Below, one piece after another: positions 44,995 through 52,937 of a stretch of DNA of 64,000 nucleotides. Position 1 is the first letter of the stretch; each line of letters opens with the position of its first letter. The position numbers and the translations under genes are program-made. The stretch is from Roseiarcus sp963835955. GTDB taxonomy: Bacteria; Pseudomonadota; Alphaproteobacteria; Rhizobiales; Beijerinckiaceae. The notes beneath the pieces were generated by a model. The model was not told the origin of the DNA and searched no databases. It saw only the letters and a list, made by a program, of their open reading frames with translations. The stretch covers positions 62,001 to 126,000 of the forward strand of contig CAWIHZ010000005.1 in the NCBI GenBank assembly GCA_963835955.1. The letters run 5' to 3'.

Positions 44995-45672
44995 CTACAG
45001 CGGCGCGTAGTCCCGGACCGTCACGAATCGCGCCGGCGCGTCCTCCTCGATCGGGCGGGGTGGGGCGAGCGGCGGGACGAAATAATTGTCGGCGCGGTCG
45101 TCGTTGACGAGCGACACTTCGCCTGCGATCGCCGGCCCGCCTTCCGCCCAGAAGGCGTGCGCGACATAGGGTTCGAGGGTCAGGCTTTCGCCCGGCTCGA
45201 GGCGCACCTGGTCGCCGGCCTTAAGATCCAGCATCGCAACGTCTTTGAGCGCGCGGAACCGCTCCTTCAGCGGCGCGCCGTCGCCGTCGACCTTGAACAG
45301 TTCGACGACAAAGCGCGCGCCGCCGCGGTTCACGATGTCCTCGGTCTTGACGACGTGATAATGATGCGGCGCGCGCTGCCCGTCCTGGCACATGATCGCC
45401 TTTTCGGCATAGAGCCGCCCGCCTTTGGCCTCGAGCGCCCGCCAGTCGCCCATCCGTAGGGTGAACAGCGTCAGGCCTTCGGCAGCGAACGCCTCCGGCT
45501 TGAATTCGACCACGTTCCACCCCATGCCGCGCGCGGCGATCAGCTTGGCTGAGTCCGCGTTGGCGGAAAAGTCCGGGCGTCCCCAGAGCGCGAAAGGCGG
45601 TAGCCTGACGCCGTGACGATCGCACAGCGTCAGCATCGCGTCGATGCGGGAATCGATGAACGAGCGCTTCAT
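44995..45672 (-). CDS. D-lyxose isomerase-like cupin enzyme
   Basis: A 225-residue protein of the D-lyxose/D-mannose isomerase family (PF07385). The N-terminus MKRSFIDSRIDAMLTLCDRHG is typical. The metal site is in HHYHVVKTEDIVNRGG (two His and a Glu) and LEPYVAHAFWAEGG (His). It would interconvert D-lyxose and D-xylulose, or D-mannose and D-fructose. I chose ATG 45672; upstream in-frame starts lack family similarity. It is convergent with the nucleoside hydrolase gene and follows the pyrophosphatase gene. Confidence 0.85.
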   Translation of the reverse strand: MKRSFIDSRIDAMLTLCDRHGVRLPPFALWGRPDFSANADSAKLIAARGMGWNVVEFKPEAFAAEGLTLFTLRMGDWRALEAKGGRLYAEKAIMCQDGQRAPHHYHVVKTEDIVNRGGARFVVELFKVDGDGAPLKERFRALKDVAMLDLKAGDQVRLEPGESLTLEPYVAHAFWAEGGPAIAGEVSLVNDDRADNYFVPPLAPPRPIEEDAPARFVTVRDYAPL

Positions 45673-45740
45673 CGGCGCGGGTCTCGCGACCGTCGGTCTT
45701 CCGCCATGCGGCATCCTCCCTTGGCGCCGGGGCCCCCAGT

Positions 45741-46277
45741 TCAACTCTTGGCTTTTTTCGCTCGTTCGACGCCTTCCCGCACCAGCGCGCGCGCCTCCTC
45801 CGCGTCGCGCCAGCCGACGATCTTGACCCACTTATCGGGCTCGAGATCCTTGTAGTGAGCGAAAAAATGCTCGATCTGTTGCAGCGTGATCGACGGCAGG
45901 TCGGAATATGTGTTCACGTGGGCATAGCGCTGCGTGAGCTTGGCCGAAGGGACGGCCAAGAGCTTCTCATCGCCGCCGTGCTCGTCCTCCATCAGCAGCA
46001 CGCCGATGATCTTGCAGCTCATGACGGCGCCGGGGACGATTGCGCGCGTGTTGGCGACGATGACATCGCAAGGGTCGCCGTCGTCGGACAATGTGTGCGG
46101 GATGAAGCCGTAATTTCCCGGATACCGCATCGAGGTGTAGAGAAAGCGATCGACCACCAGCGCGCCGCTCTCCTTGTCCATCTCGTATTTGATCGGCTCG
46201 CCGCCGATCGGCACCTCGATCACGACATTGACGTCGTGCGGCGCGTTCTTGCCGATCGAGATCGCGTTCAGGTTCAC
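45741..46277 (-). CDS. ppa: Inorganic pyrophosphatase
   Basis: A 178-residue family I pyrophosphatase: NVVIEVPIGGEPIKYEMDKESG, then RFLYTSMRYPGNYGFIPHTLSDDGDPCDVIV with the metal-binding Asp cluster, and DEKLLAVPSAKLTQRY. It hydrolyses pyrophosphate from biosynthetic reactions in the cytoplasm. The start is GTG 46277. The gene is complete and stands on its own. Confidence 0.96.
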   Translation of the reverse strand: MNLNAISIGKNAPHDVNVVIEVPIGGEPIKYEMDKESGALVVDRFLYTSMRYPGNYGFIPHTLSDDGDPCDVIVANTRAIVPGAVMSCKIIGVLLMEDEHGGDEKLLAVPSAKLTQRYAHVNTYSDLPSITLQQIEHFFAHYKDLEPDKWVKIVGWRDAEEARALVREGVERAKKAKS

Positions 46278-46365
46278 CTCACACCTCCGGATATCGCCGC
46301 GACGGCGGACTTATGCCGGGGCAAGGCGACGCGCAACGAGCCGACTCCAAAAAACCGACCTCGGC

Positions 46366-46872
46366 TCAGCCGAAGCCGAAGGCGACCCGCTCTCGATCCT
46401 GACCGCCGAAAGTCTCGTGCGCGCGGCGCAGGACGCGGCCGCCGAGCCGGCGATAGAAGCCGACCGCCCGCTCATTATCCGCCAGCGCCCAGACGACGAA
46501 GGTGGAGAAGCCGTGGCCGGACAGATCCTTGCGCGCCGCCTCGAACATTCGCCGGCCGAATCCGCAGCCCTGGCAGTGAGGCGTCAGATAGAGCTCGAAG
46601 ATTTCCCCTCCGTATCCCAGGGTCGGCACGCGATTGCGCCCGTAGCTGACATAGCCGACGACGGCCTCGCTGAATTCGAGCACCAGCAGGGGCGTATGGC
46701 GTGCGATCGCGAGGCGCCACCAGGCCGGACCACGCCGGGCGATCATCCGCTCGAGTTCGCGGCCGGGGATCACTCCGCGATAGGCTTCGCGCCAGGCCGC
46801 GTCGTGCACGGAGGCGATTTCGCCCTCGTCCCCGAGTCGCGCCGCGCGAATGGAAATGACCGTTTCGACCAT
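46366..46872 (-). CDS. GNAT-family N-acetyltransferase
   Basis: 168 residues with the acetyl-CoA-binding region EIFELYLTPHCQGCGFGRRMFEAARKDL, in which QGCGFGRR stands for the Q/RxxGxG/A motif. ALADNERAVGFYRRLGGRV then matches motif B. It would acetylate a small molecule or a protein amine; the target is unknown. The start is ATG 46872. It is divergent from the DUF3108 gene. Confidence 0.88.
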   Translation of the reverse strand: MVETVISIRAARLGDEGEIASVHDAAWREAYRGVIPGRELERMIARRGPAWWRLAIARHTPLLVLEFSEAVVGYVSYGRNRVPTLGYGGEIFELYLTPHCQGCGFGRRMFEAARKDLSGHGFSTFVVWALADNERAVGFYRRLGGRVLRRAHETFGGQDRERVAFGFG

Positions 46873-47039
46873 GAAGCGATGTTAAGTCCGGGCGCGGGCT
46901 TGCCGCAAGGTCTTGACAGCGGCCCCCGACGACTTTTTTGCTGCCTATGGCCGGCCTTCGAGTCGGCTTAATCGCGCCGGAATTTTATGCGCAATCGCCA
47001 GTTGACCCGGACAGGCTGGAGACTGGAGCTCGTGTGACG

Positions 47040-47852
47040 ATGCGGCCGCGATCATCAAGGGCGCGCCTGGGATTGGGCGCCGCGGCGATCACGGCGGTGA
47101 TCGCAAGCGCCGCGGGCGCGCGCGCCGACGTCCTGCACGCGACCTATCGGGTTTCGCTGATCGGGCTGCCCATCGGCGCCGCCGACCTCAGCGCCGACCT
47201 CAGCCCGACCAGCTATTCTATATTGGCGGACGCCAAATTGACCGGTCTGGTGAGACTTTTCGCCAACGCTCGGGGCGCTTCGGCCGGCAGAGGCTCAATC
47301 GTCAACGGTCATGTCTCGCCGGCGACCTTCGCCACAATCGCGACAAATTCCAAAATGACCCGCACCATCCGCATGGCGCTCGCCGGCAATGCGGTCACCG
47401 GCGTCGACATCTCTCCGCCGTTCGACGACAAGCCCGACCGCGTTCCGCTTCGGCCCGGCGACGAGAAGGGCATCGTCGACCCGGTCGGCGCGTTCGTGTT
47501 CCCGGCGCCGGCCTCGGGGCCGATCGTGTCGCCCGCCGACTGCGACCGCAGGATTCCGATCTTCGACGGCTACACCCGTTTCGACATCGATCTTTCCTAC
47601 GTCGGCGAGCGTCGCGTGAAGGTGAAGGGCTACGACGGCCCGGTGGCGGTCTGCGCCATGCGCTACGTGCCGATCGCCGGCCACAGCCGCAACCGCCCCG
47701 CTACCAAGTTCATGACCGAAAACAAGGACCTCGAGGTCTGGTTGGCGCCGATCCCGACCGACCGCCTGCTGGTGCCGTTCCGCGTCTCGGTCCGCACCAT
47801 GATCGGCACCACGGTGGTCGAGGCCTCGGAGTTCCGGGTCGGCGCGAAGTAG
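47040..47852 (+). CDS. DUF3108 family exported protein
   Basis: 270 residues with a signal peptide (cleavage near GARADVLHATY). The YRVSLIGLPIGAADLSADL segment and VKGYDGPVAVCAMRYVPIAGH fit the uncharacterised DUF3108 family of periplasmic or outer-membrane associated proteins. The start ATG 47040 was chosen just before the basic region of the signal peptide; the frame further upstream has no signal-like start. It precedes the adenosine deaminase gene by 15 bases and may be co-transcribed. Confidence 0.82.
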   Translation: MRPRSSRARLGLGAAAITAVIASAAGARADVLHATYRVSLIGLPIGAADLSADLSPTSYSILADAKLTGLVRLFANARGASAGRGSIVNGHVSPATFATIATNSKMTRTIRMALAGNAVTGVDISPPFDDKPDRVPLRPGDEKGIVDPVGAFVFPAPASGPIVSPADCDRRIPIFDGYTRFDIDLSYVGERRVKVKGYDGPVAVCAMRYVPIAGHSRNRPATKFMTENKDLEVWLAPIPTDRLLVPFRVSVRTMIGTTVVEASEFRVGAK

Positions 47853-47867
47853 GACTCCGCCGGGCGC

Positions 47868-48917
47868 ATGCCAGTAGAGGGGAACCGTTTCTTGCCAGAA
47901 CAGAACGCCAGCGCCGCCTCGCGCGACGCCCTTGCGCGCCTTCCCAAAGCGGAGGTGCACGTTCATCTCGAGGGCTGTTTCGAGCCTTCGACGCTCGAGC
48001 AATGGTCGGCCGAAGCTGGGGTTCCCATGCCTCGACCGCGAGATCAATTGTTTAAATTCAAAAACTTGGGTGACTTCCTTCACTTTCTCGACTGGGCTTG
48101 CAGTCTCGCCGGCTCCGAGGAGCGCCTCGTTCAGATGGCGTACGACTTTTGCCGGCGGCTTCGGGACGACGGCGCCGGCTACGCCGACGTCATCGTGAAT
48201 CCAACGCATTGGAGCGCCTGGCGCGGCCGAACCAGAACGATGATCGAAGCGCTCGATTCGGGTTTTGCCTCTGCGGAGCGGGACGGGCTCCCGCCGGTCG
48301 GCCTATGCATCAGCCTCTTGCGCGCCCAGACGGCGGAGGAGGCCGCTGAACTGGTCAATCAGATCATCGCCTGGCGGCTGCCGCGCGTGGTCGCCCTCTC
48401 GATCGACGGCAACGAGGCGGCGGCCGGGCGAACAGGGCCAAGGTTCGCGGCTGCGTTCCGCAAGGCCGGAGAAGCGGGCCTGAAAAGGACCGTCCACGCC
48501 GGCGAGTTGAGCGGGCCCGAGGGCGTTCGCGATGCGATCGAATTGTTGGGAGCAGACCGGATCGACCACGGAGTGCGGGCGATCGAAGACGAGTCCGTGG
48601 TGGCTATGCTGGCCGAGCGAAAAATCCCACTCGGAATCTGCCCGACCTCCAACCTCGTTCTCGGCGTCTATCCTACTATTGAAGCCCATCCGCTGGATCG
48701 TCTGCGCCGGGCCGGCGTGCGCGTCTCTCTCAACACGGACGATCCGAGCTTGCTCTCGACCAGCCTGCCGCGCGAATACGCGATCGCCCGCCAAGCCTTT
48801 GGATGGAGCGACGAAGTCGTTCGCCAAATCGCCCGCACTTCGGTTGAGGCGAGCTTCGCGAGCGCCGACGTCAAGCAGGCGCTTTCGGAAAGCCTGCAAC
48901 GCTGGCCCGCGAACTAG
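47868..48917 (+). CDS. add: Adenosine deaminase
   Basis: A 349-residue metal-dependent amidohydrolase. KAEVHVHLEGCFEP gives the two zinc His. GLKRTVHAGELSGPEGV has the third His and catalytic Glu. DRIDHGVRAIED and VSLNTDDPSLLSTSL give the remaining zinc ligand and catalytic Asp. It deaminates adenosine to inosine, or adenine in the closely related adenine deaminase subgroup; the choice is not certain by eye. The start ATG 47868 could be replaced by TTG 47892. It follows the DUF3108 gene closely. Confidence 0.88.
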   Translation: MPVEGNRFLPEQNASAASRDALARLPKAEVHVHLEGCFEPSTLEQWSAEAGVPMPRPRDQLFKFKNLGDFLHFLDWACSLAGSEERLVQMAYDFCRRLRDDGAGYADVIVNPTHWSAWRGRTRTMIEALDSGFASAERDGLPPVGLCISLLRAQTAEEAAELVNQIIAWRLPRVVALSIDGNEAAAGRTGPRFAAAFRKAGEAGLKRTVHAGELSGPEGVRDAIELLGADRIDHGVRAIEDESVVAMLAERKIPLGICPTSNLVLGVYPTIEAHPLDRLRRAGVRVSLNTDDPSLLSTSLPREYAIARQAFGWSDEVVRQIARTSVEASFASADVKQALSESLQRWPAN

Positions 48918-49015
48918 CGCCGTCAAGACCAATTGACACGTCCGCGGCGGTCTTTCCGCGCCGCCGCGGTCCGCCCGCCAGGCTGGCAAGGGTGAGACGG
49001 TGCGGAACTCCGACC

Positions 49016-49495
49016 TTACGAGCTTTCCTGCACGTGGGCCTCGAGGAACCACAGCGCCTTGTCGAGCGCGCGCGAATAGGCGGTGAAAATGTCGGCGCTG
49101 TCCTTGTCGCCCGCCTCGTCGGTCTGGTCGATCGCCTCCCGCGTGAGATTGGCGGCGGTCGCGTAGCGGTCGATTAGCGCGGCCAGATGATCTTTCGACT
49201 TGTGGATGTCGGTCGGATAGGCGGCGAGCTTGCTGGCCGCCGAAACGACTTGCGTCGTTCCGAGCGCCGTTCCCCCGAGCTGGACGACCCGCTCCGCGAT
49301 GGTGTCGACATGCCCGTCGATTTCGGTCCGGAACGAATCAATCATCTCGTGCAGGGCGATGAACTGCGGTCCCTTGATGTTCCAGTGCGCCTGTTTGGTC
49401 AGCAGCGCCAGGTCGATCCCATCTGCGAGCCGCGCGTTGAGGACTTCGATCGACACCGTCTTTGCATTCGATTTCAACCCGTTCCTGGTTTTCAT
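49016..49495 (-). CDS. dps: Dps-family DNA-binding ferritin-like protein
   Basis: About 159 residues with the ferroxidase site of Dps: LTKQAHWNIKGPQFIALHEMIDSFRTEIDGHVDTIAERV, in which the His and the later Asp and Glu bind iron at the dimer interface. It would form a 12-mer that stores iron, removes peroxide and protects DNA. A basic N-terminus precedes the ferritin-like fold. The start is ATG 49495 behind GAAGGAG; a TTG two codons earlier lacks this spacing. Confidence 0.94.
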   Translation of the reverse strand: MKTRNGLKSNAKTVSIEVLNARLADGIDLALLTKQAHWNIKGPQFIALHEMIDSFRTEIDGHVDTIAERVVQLGGTALGTTQVVSAASKLAAYPTDIHKSKDHLAALIDRYATAANLTREAIDQTDEAGDKDSADIFTAYSRALDKALWFLEAHVQESS

Positions 49496-49515
49496 CGCCA
49501 ACTCCTTCGGTCAGG

Positions 49516-49950
49516 TCAGTTCAGTTCGTCCTCCAGCGTCGGCATCGGCATCACCTCGACGCCGTCCTCGATCAGCGATTTGGCCTCCTCGAGGCTCGCG
49601 CGCCCGCGGATCCCCCGCCGGGGCTCCTCGCCCAGATGGATCGCGCGCGCGATGTCCGGGAACTTCGCCCCGACGTCGTCGGTGTTGGCCTCGATCTCGC
49701 GGCGGATCCGCGCCATAGCGTTGCGCGCCTGGCGGCGCCGGTCGTCATCGGGGTCCCCGGCCGGCGCCAGCCCCGGCGAGCGCTCGGCGCCCATCACCGC
49801 TGGCGCCATGATCGCCTTCTCGACCCTGGTCGAGCCGCATTCGGGGCAGTCGACCAGGCCGCGCTTGCGTTGCGATTCGTAAGCCGCGCTGTCGGGAAAC
49901 CAGCTTTCGAATGAATGCCCCTCGGCGCAGCCCAGCGCGTATTTGATCAT
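49516..49950 (-). CDS. DUF1178 family protein
   Basis: 144 residues. The N-terminal MIKYALGCAEGHSFESWFPDSAAYESQ and the zinc-ribbon half DCPECGSTRVEKAIMAP define DUF1178. It has four cysteines in the expected order. The middle is a charged spacer, and the C-terminus (KSLIEDGVEVMPMP) is conserved in the family. Function unknown. It lies three bases after grxC and before dps on the same strand; the grxC-DUF1178 pair is common in alphaproteobacteria. Confidence 0.9.
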   Translation of the reverse strand: MIKYALGCAEGHSFESWFPDSAAYESQRKRGLVDCPECGSTRVEKAIMAPAVMGAERSPGLAPAGDPDDDRRRQARNAMARIRREIEANTDDVGAKFPDIARAIHLGEEPRRGIRGRASLEEAKSLIEDGVEVMPMPTLEDELN

Positions 49951-49953
49951 CGG

Positions 49954-50223
49954 TCAGCTCGCCAGCAGCATGTCGAGTTCGCCCACGGCCTCCAGTTCGT
50001 GGAGGTCGTCGCAGCCGCCCACGTGCCTTTCGCCGATGAAAATCTGCGGCACCGTCCAGCGGCCGCCGGCCCTTTCCGCCATCGCCGCCTGGCCGGCGCG
50101 ATCGCCGTCGACCCCGATTTCCTGAAACGGCGCGCCCTTGCTGTTGAGCAGGGCCTTGGCCGCGTGGCAATAGGAGCAAGTCGATTTGGTGTAAATGACG
50201 ATCGGCGGCACCTGAACAGACAC
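49954..50223 (-). CDS. grxC: Glutaredoxin 3
   Basis: 89 residues with the redox motif CSYCHAAKALL at about residue 16. WTVPQIFIGERHVGGCDDLHEL gives the cis-Pro loop and the glutathione-binding GG. It reduces disulfides with glutathione in the cytoplasm. The start is GTG 50223. It is followed by the DUF1178 gene with a three-base gap and preceded by comF. Confidence 0.94.
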   Translation of the reverse strand: MSVQVPPIVIYTKSTCSYCHAAKALLNSKGAPFQEIGVDGDRAGQAAMAERAGGRWTVPQIFIGERHVGGCDDLHELEAVGELDMLLAS

Positions 50224-50265
50224 TCCGAGGCGCGTTGACCTGCGCGCCCGCCAGTATATGGGAAC

Positions 50266-51060
50266 TCAGGTTCCCGTAACAACCCGCGCGAACACCAGCG
50301 CGTCAACGCGACTCGCGCCGGCCCGGAGCAGCGCCCTGGAGGCCGCATTGGCGGTCGCGCCCGAGGTCAGTACGTCGTCGACCAGCACCACGTTCCGGCC
50401 GCGCACCGACGCTTTCTCGGCGACCCGGAACGCGCCCTGGACGTTCTCGGCCCGCTGGGCGCGGCTCAAGCCGACCTGGCTCCGGGTCGCTTTGACCCGC
50501 AGAAGCGCGCCGGCGTCGCACGGTATCCCCGTCTGGCGCGAGATTTCCCGGGCGAGCGCCGCCGCCTGGTTGAACCGGCGCCGCCACAGCCGCAGGCGAT
50601 GCAGCGGCACCGGCGCGAGGAGGTCGGCGTCGGCGAGCACGTCCGCGCCCGCGCGCGCCATCCAGCGCGCGATCGGCCGCGCGAGCTCCGCCCGGTCGGA
50701 ATATTTGAGCCGATGCGCCAGCGTTCGCGCCGGCCCATCCTCGAACCGCGCGACCGCGCGGGCCCGGGCGAACGCCGGCGGATCGGCCATCGCCTGCGGC
50801 GACAGGAGGCCCTCGCCGAGGTCGCGTTCGAACGGCGTGCCGAGACGCTCGCAAAAGGGCCGCTCAATGAACCGGATCGCGCTCCAGCAGCGCGGGCACA
50901 GCGCGCCGTGCGCATCCGTCGCGGCGCGGCAGGCGAGGCAAGTCGGCGGATAGAGCGTGTCGAGCGCCGCGTCGGCGAGGCGCGAGCCGAGCGCCGCCAT
51001 GCGCCGCCTCCATTGCGGCGCCGCGGCGTCCCGGTAAGCCAATAGGGGATTTGCCTCCAT
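50266..51060 (-). CDS. ComF family protein (phosphoribosyltransferase-like)
   Basis: 264 residues with the N-terminal zinc site PPTCLACRAATDAHGALCPRC. The PRTase-like C-terminal half has LLAPVPLHRLRLWRRRFNQAAALAREI and the pyrophosphate loop VVLVDDVLTSGATANAAS. ComF proteins aid DNA uptake in competent species; in most alphaproteobacteria the role is unproven. The start at 51060 is the only ATG before the family begins. It is divergent from the methyltransferase gene. Confidence 0.9.
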   Translation of the reverse strand: MEANPLLAYRDAAAPQWRRRMAALGSRLADAALDTLYPPTCLACRAATDAHGALCPRCWSAIRFIERPFCERLGTPFERDLGEGLLSPQAMADPPAFARARAVARFEDGPARTLAHRLKYSDRAELARPIARWMARAGADVLADADLLAPVPLHRLRLWRRRFNQAAALAREISRQTGIPCDAGALLRVKATRSQVGLSRAQRAENVQGAFRVAEKASVRGRNVVLVDDVLTSGATANAASRALLRAGASRVDALVFARVVTGT

Positions 51061-51123
51061 CGGACGAGGTTAGCGCGACGCGGGACTTTGCGCGAGAGGC
51101 GTTCGCGGCGCATAAGGGCGGCC

Positions 51124-52032
51124 GTGTCACAACGGTCCCCGCCGCCGCGGATTTTTGATCGCGACCTCATCAATCGCCGGTTGAATCGCGCCTGGGCGCT
51201 GTCGCGCTCCGGCGCGAAGGCGGACTTCCTGCTTCTCCGCGCGGCGCAGGAGCTCGCCGAGCGCCTGTCGCTGGTCAAGCGCCGCTTCGCGGTCGCCGCC
51301 GATTTCGGCTCGCCCGGTCCCCATGGCGCCGCCGCGCTCTCGGCCGGCGGGCAGACCGATTGCGTCATCCGGCTCGCCCCGACGCAAGCGAGCACGGGAG
51401 CGGGCGGTTTCCTCAAAGCCGTCGGCGATCTCGAGCGCCTGCCTGTCGCAGAGGGCCGTCTCGACCTCGCCGTCTCGCTGCTCGCGTTGCAGACCGTCAA
51501 CGACCTGCCGGGCGCGCTGGTCCAGATGCGCCGCGCGCTCAGAGCCGACGGCCTTCTGCTGGCGGCGATCGTCGGCGGCGACAGTCTGACCGAGCTTCGT
51601 CAGAGCCTGACGATCGCGGAGAGCGAGATTCTCGGCGGCGCCTCGCCGCGGGTTGCGCCCTTCGTCGAGGTGCGCGCGCTGGGCGCGCTGGCGCAACGGG
51701 CGGGCCTCGCGCTTCCGGTGGTCGATCTCGACCGAACGACCGTGCGCTACGCCGATATTCTCGCGCTGATGGCCGACCTGCGCGCCTTCGGCGCCGCCAA
51801 CGCGCTGCACGCCCGCAGTCGCAAGCCGCTGCGGCGCGCGGTGCTCGCGCGCGCGGGCGAGGTCTATGCCGAGCGCTTCGCGGATGCGGACGGGCGGCTG
51901 CGCGCGACCTTCGACATTCTGTGGCTGAGCGGCTGGGCCCCGCACGCGAGCCAGCCGAAGCCGCTCCAGCCGGGATCGGCGAAAGTGCGGCTCGCCGACG
52001 CGCTGAAGGGCGGCGGCGCCAAGCCTCAATGA
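51124..52032 (+). CDS. SAM-dependent methyltransferase-like protein (NDUFAF5/BioC type)
   Basis: The product of about 300 residues begins PPPRIFDRDLINRRLNRAW, the signature of the bacterial relatives of the complex I assembly factor NDUFAF5. A class I methyltransferase fold follows; its SAM loop VAADFGSPGPHGAA is poor in the usual GxGxG. It also has EGRLDLAVSLLALQTVNDLPGAL and LRADGLLLAAIVGGDSL. In mitochondria NDUFAF5 hydroxylates an Arg of a complex I subunit; the bacterial role is not known. The start GTG 51124 was chosen just before the family start. It is divergent from comF, as in many relatives. Confidence 0.82.
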   Translation: MSQRSPPPRIFDRDLINRRLNRAWALSRSGAKADFLLLRAAQELAERLSLVKRRFAVAADFGSPGPHGAAALSAGGQTDCVIRLAPTQASTGAGGFLKAVGDLERLPVAEGRLDLAVSLLALQTVNDLPGALVQMRRALRADGLLLAAIVGGDSLTELRQSLTIAESEILGGASPRVAPFVEVRALGALAQRAGLALPVVDLDRTTVRYADILALMADLRAFGAANALHARSRKPLRRAVLARAGEVYAERFADADGRLRATFDILWLSGWAPHASQPKPLQPGSAKVRLADALKGGGAKPQ

Positions 52033-52263
52033 TCGCGGACTGTCGAAGCAGCGCAGGCCTTAAGGTCGCCCGATCGAGCGCCTTTACCGCCGTTTTTCTC
52101 GGCCGGTTCAATCATTTCAATCGCTTGGGACCCGGTTTATCGCCGCATGCCGCTCCGCCGAGCTGAGCGGCCGGCCTGGCTGCGCGCTGGTCTAGGTCGC
52201 GATCTCGTCTGCGCTCATGTCTCTCCAGCGATTGCCGGTGGACATTGTGGCTACAATGCCGGC

Positions 52264-52533
52264 ATGAAGACTGTGACGATCCGGGAAGCGAAGAATCGTC
52301 TGACCGAACTCGCGCGCGAGGTCGAGCGCGGCGCCACGATCCTTGTCACGCGCAACGGCGCCCCTGTCCTTGAATTGGCGCCGCACCGCCCGCGCAAAGG
52401 TCTTCGCCTCGAAGCGATCGAGGAATTCAAGCGCAAACGCGGGCTCGACACGATCGTGGCATTCATCGCGGACGATTTCGACGATCCGCTGCCGGAGGAT
52501 TTTCTCCTGCGTCCGACGCCGCCCGGCGCATGA
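52264..52533 (+). CDS. Phd/YefM-type antitoxin
   Basis: 89 residues: MKTVTIREAKNRLTELAREV, then GATILVTRNGAPVLELAPH, the N-terminal DNA-binding part of Phd/YefM antitoxins, followed by a charged toxin-neutralising tail (FIADDFDDPLPEDFLL). Its stop overlaps the toxin ATG as ATGA, the usual arrangement. It should repress its own promoter and bind the PIN toxin. The 230 bp upstream are non-coding and should hold that promoter. Confidence 0.88.
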   Translation: MKTVTIREAKNRLTELAREVERGATILVTRNGAPVLELAPHRPRKGLRLEAIEEFKRKRGLDTIVAFIADDFDDPLPEDFLLRPTPPGA

Positions 52534-52917
52534 AGCTTTTGCTCGACACCCATGTGCTGCTGGCGCTGATCGGGCACGGCGCTTCCAGCCTGCCCGCGGC
52601 GGTCGCCGCATTGTTGAGCGACGGCGGCAATGAGCATCACCTGAGCGCGGCGAGCCTGTGGGAGATCGCGATCAAATGCCGGCTGGGCAAGCTGAAGCTG
52701 ACGCATCGATCTCGGCGCCCTGCCCGAGCTTCTCGATGGCCTCGGCGTCAGGATTGTCGCGATCGACGAGCGCCACGCGCTCGCTTCCGTCGAACCGGAG
52801 CCGACGACCCCCGATCCGTTCGACTGGATGCTGCTCGCGCAATGTCAGGTCGAGGGCCTGCGCCTCGTCACCATCGACCGCGCCCTTGTCGCGCATCCGC
52901 TGGCGGCGAGGGGATAG
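52530..52917 (+). pseudogene. PIN-domain toxin (VapC-like), frameshifted
   Basis: The start MKLLLDTHVLLALIGHG and SAASLWEIAIKCRLGKLKL are a normal PIN toxin. A one-base loss near 52703 is needed to reach IDLGALPELLDGLGVRIVAID and DPFDWMLLAQCQVEGLRLVTID, where the remaining acidic residues of the RNase site lie. Joined it gives about 129 residues. As read here the toxin is truncated after 56 codons and would be inactive, leaving an antitoxin without its toxin. Confidence 0.78.
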
Positions 52918-52937
52918 GGTCGCACCCGGCGCCGGCG

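Noticed and set aside
46913..46948. Promoter TTGACA ... GCCTAT before the DUF3108 gene
   Set aside because: The -35 is perfect, but the spacing to the nearest -10-like hexamer is 24 bp, too long.
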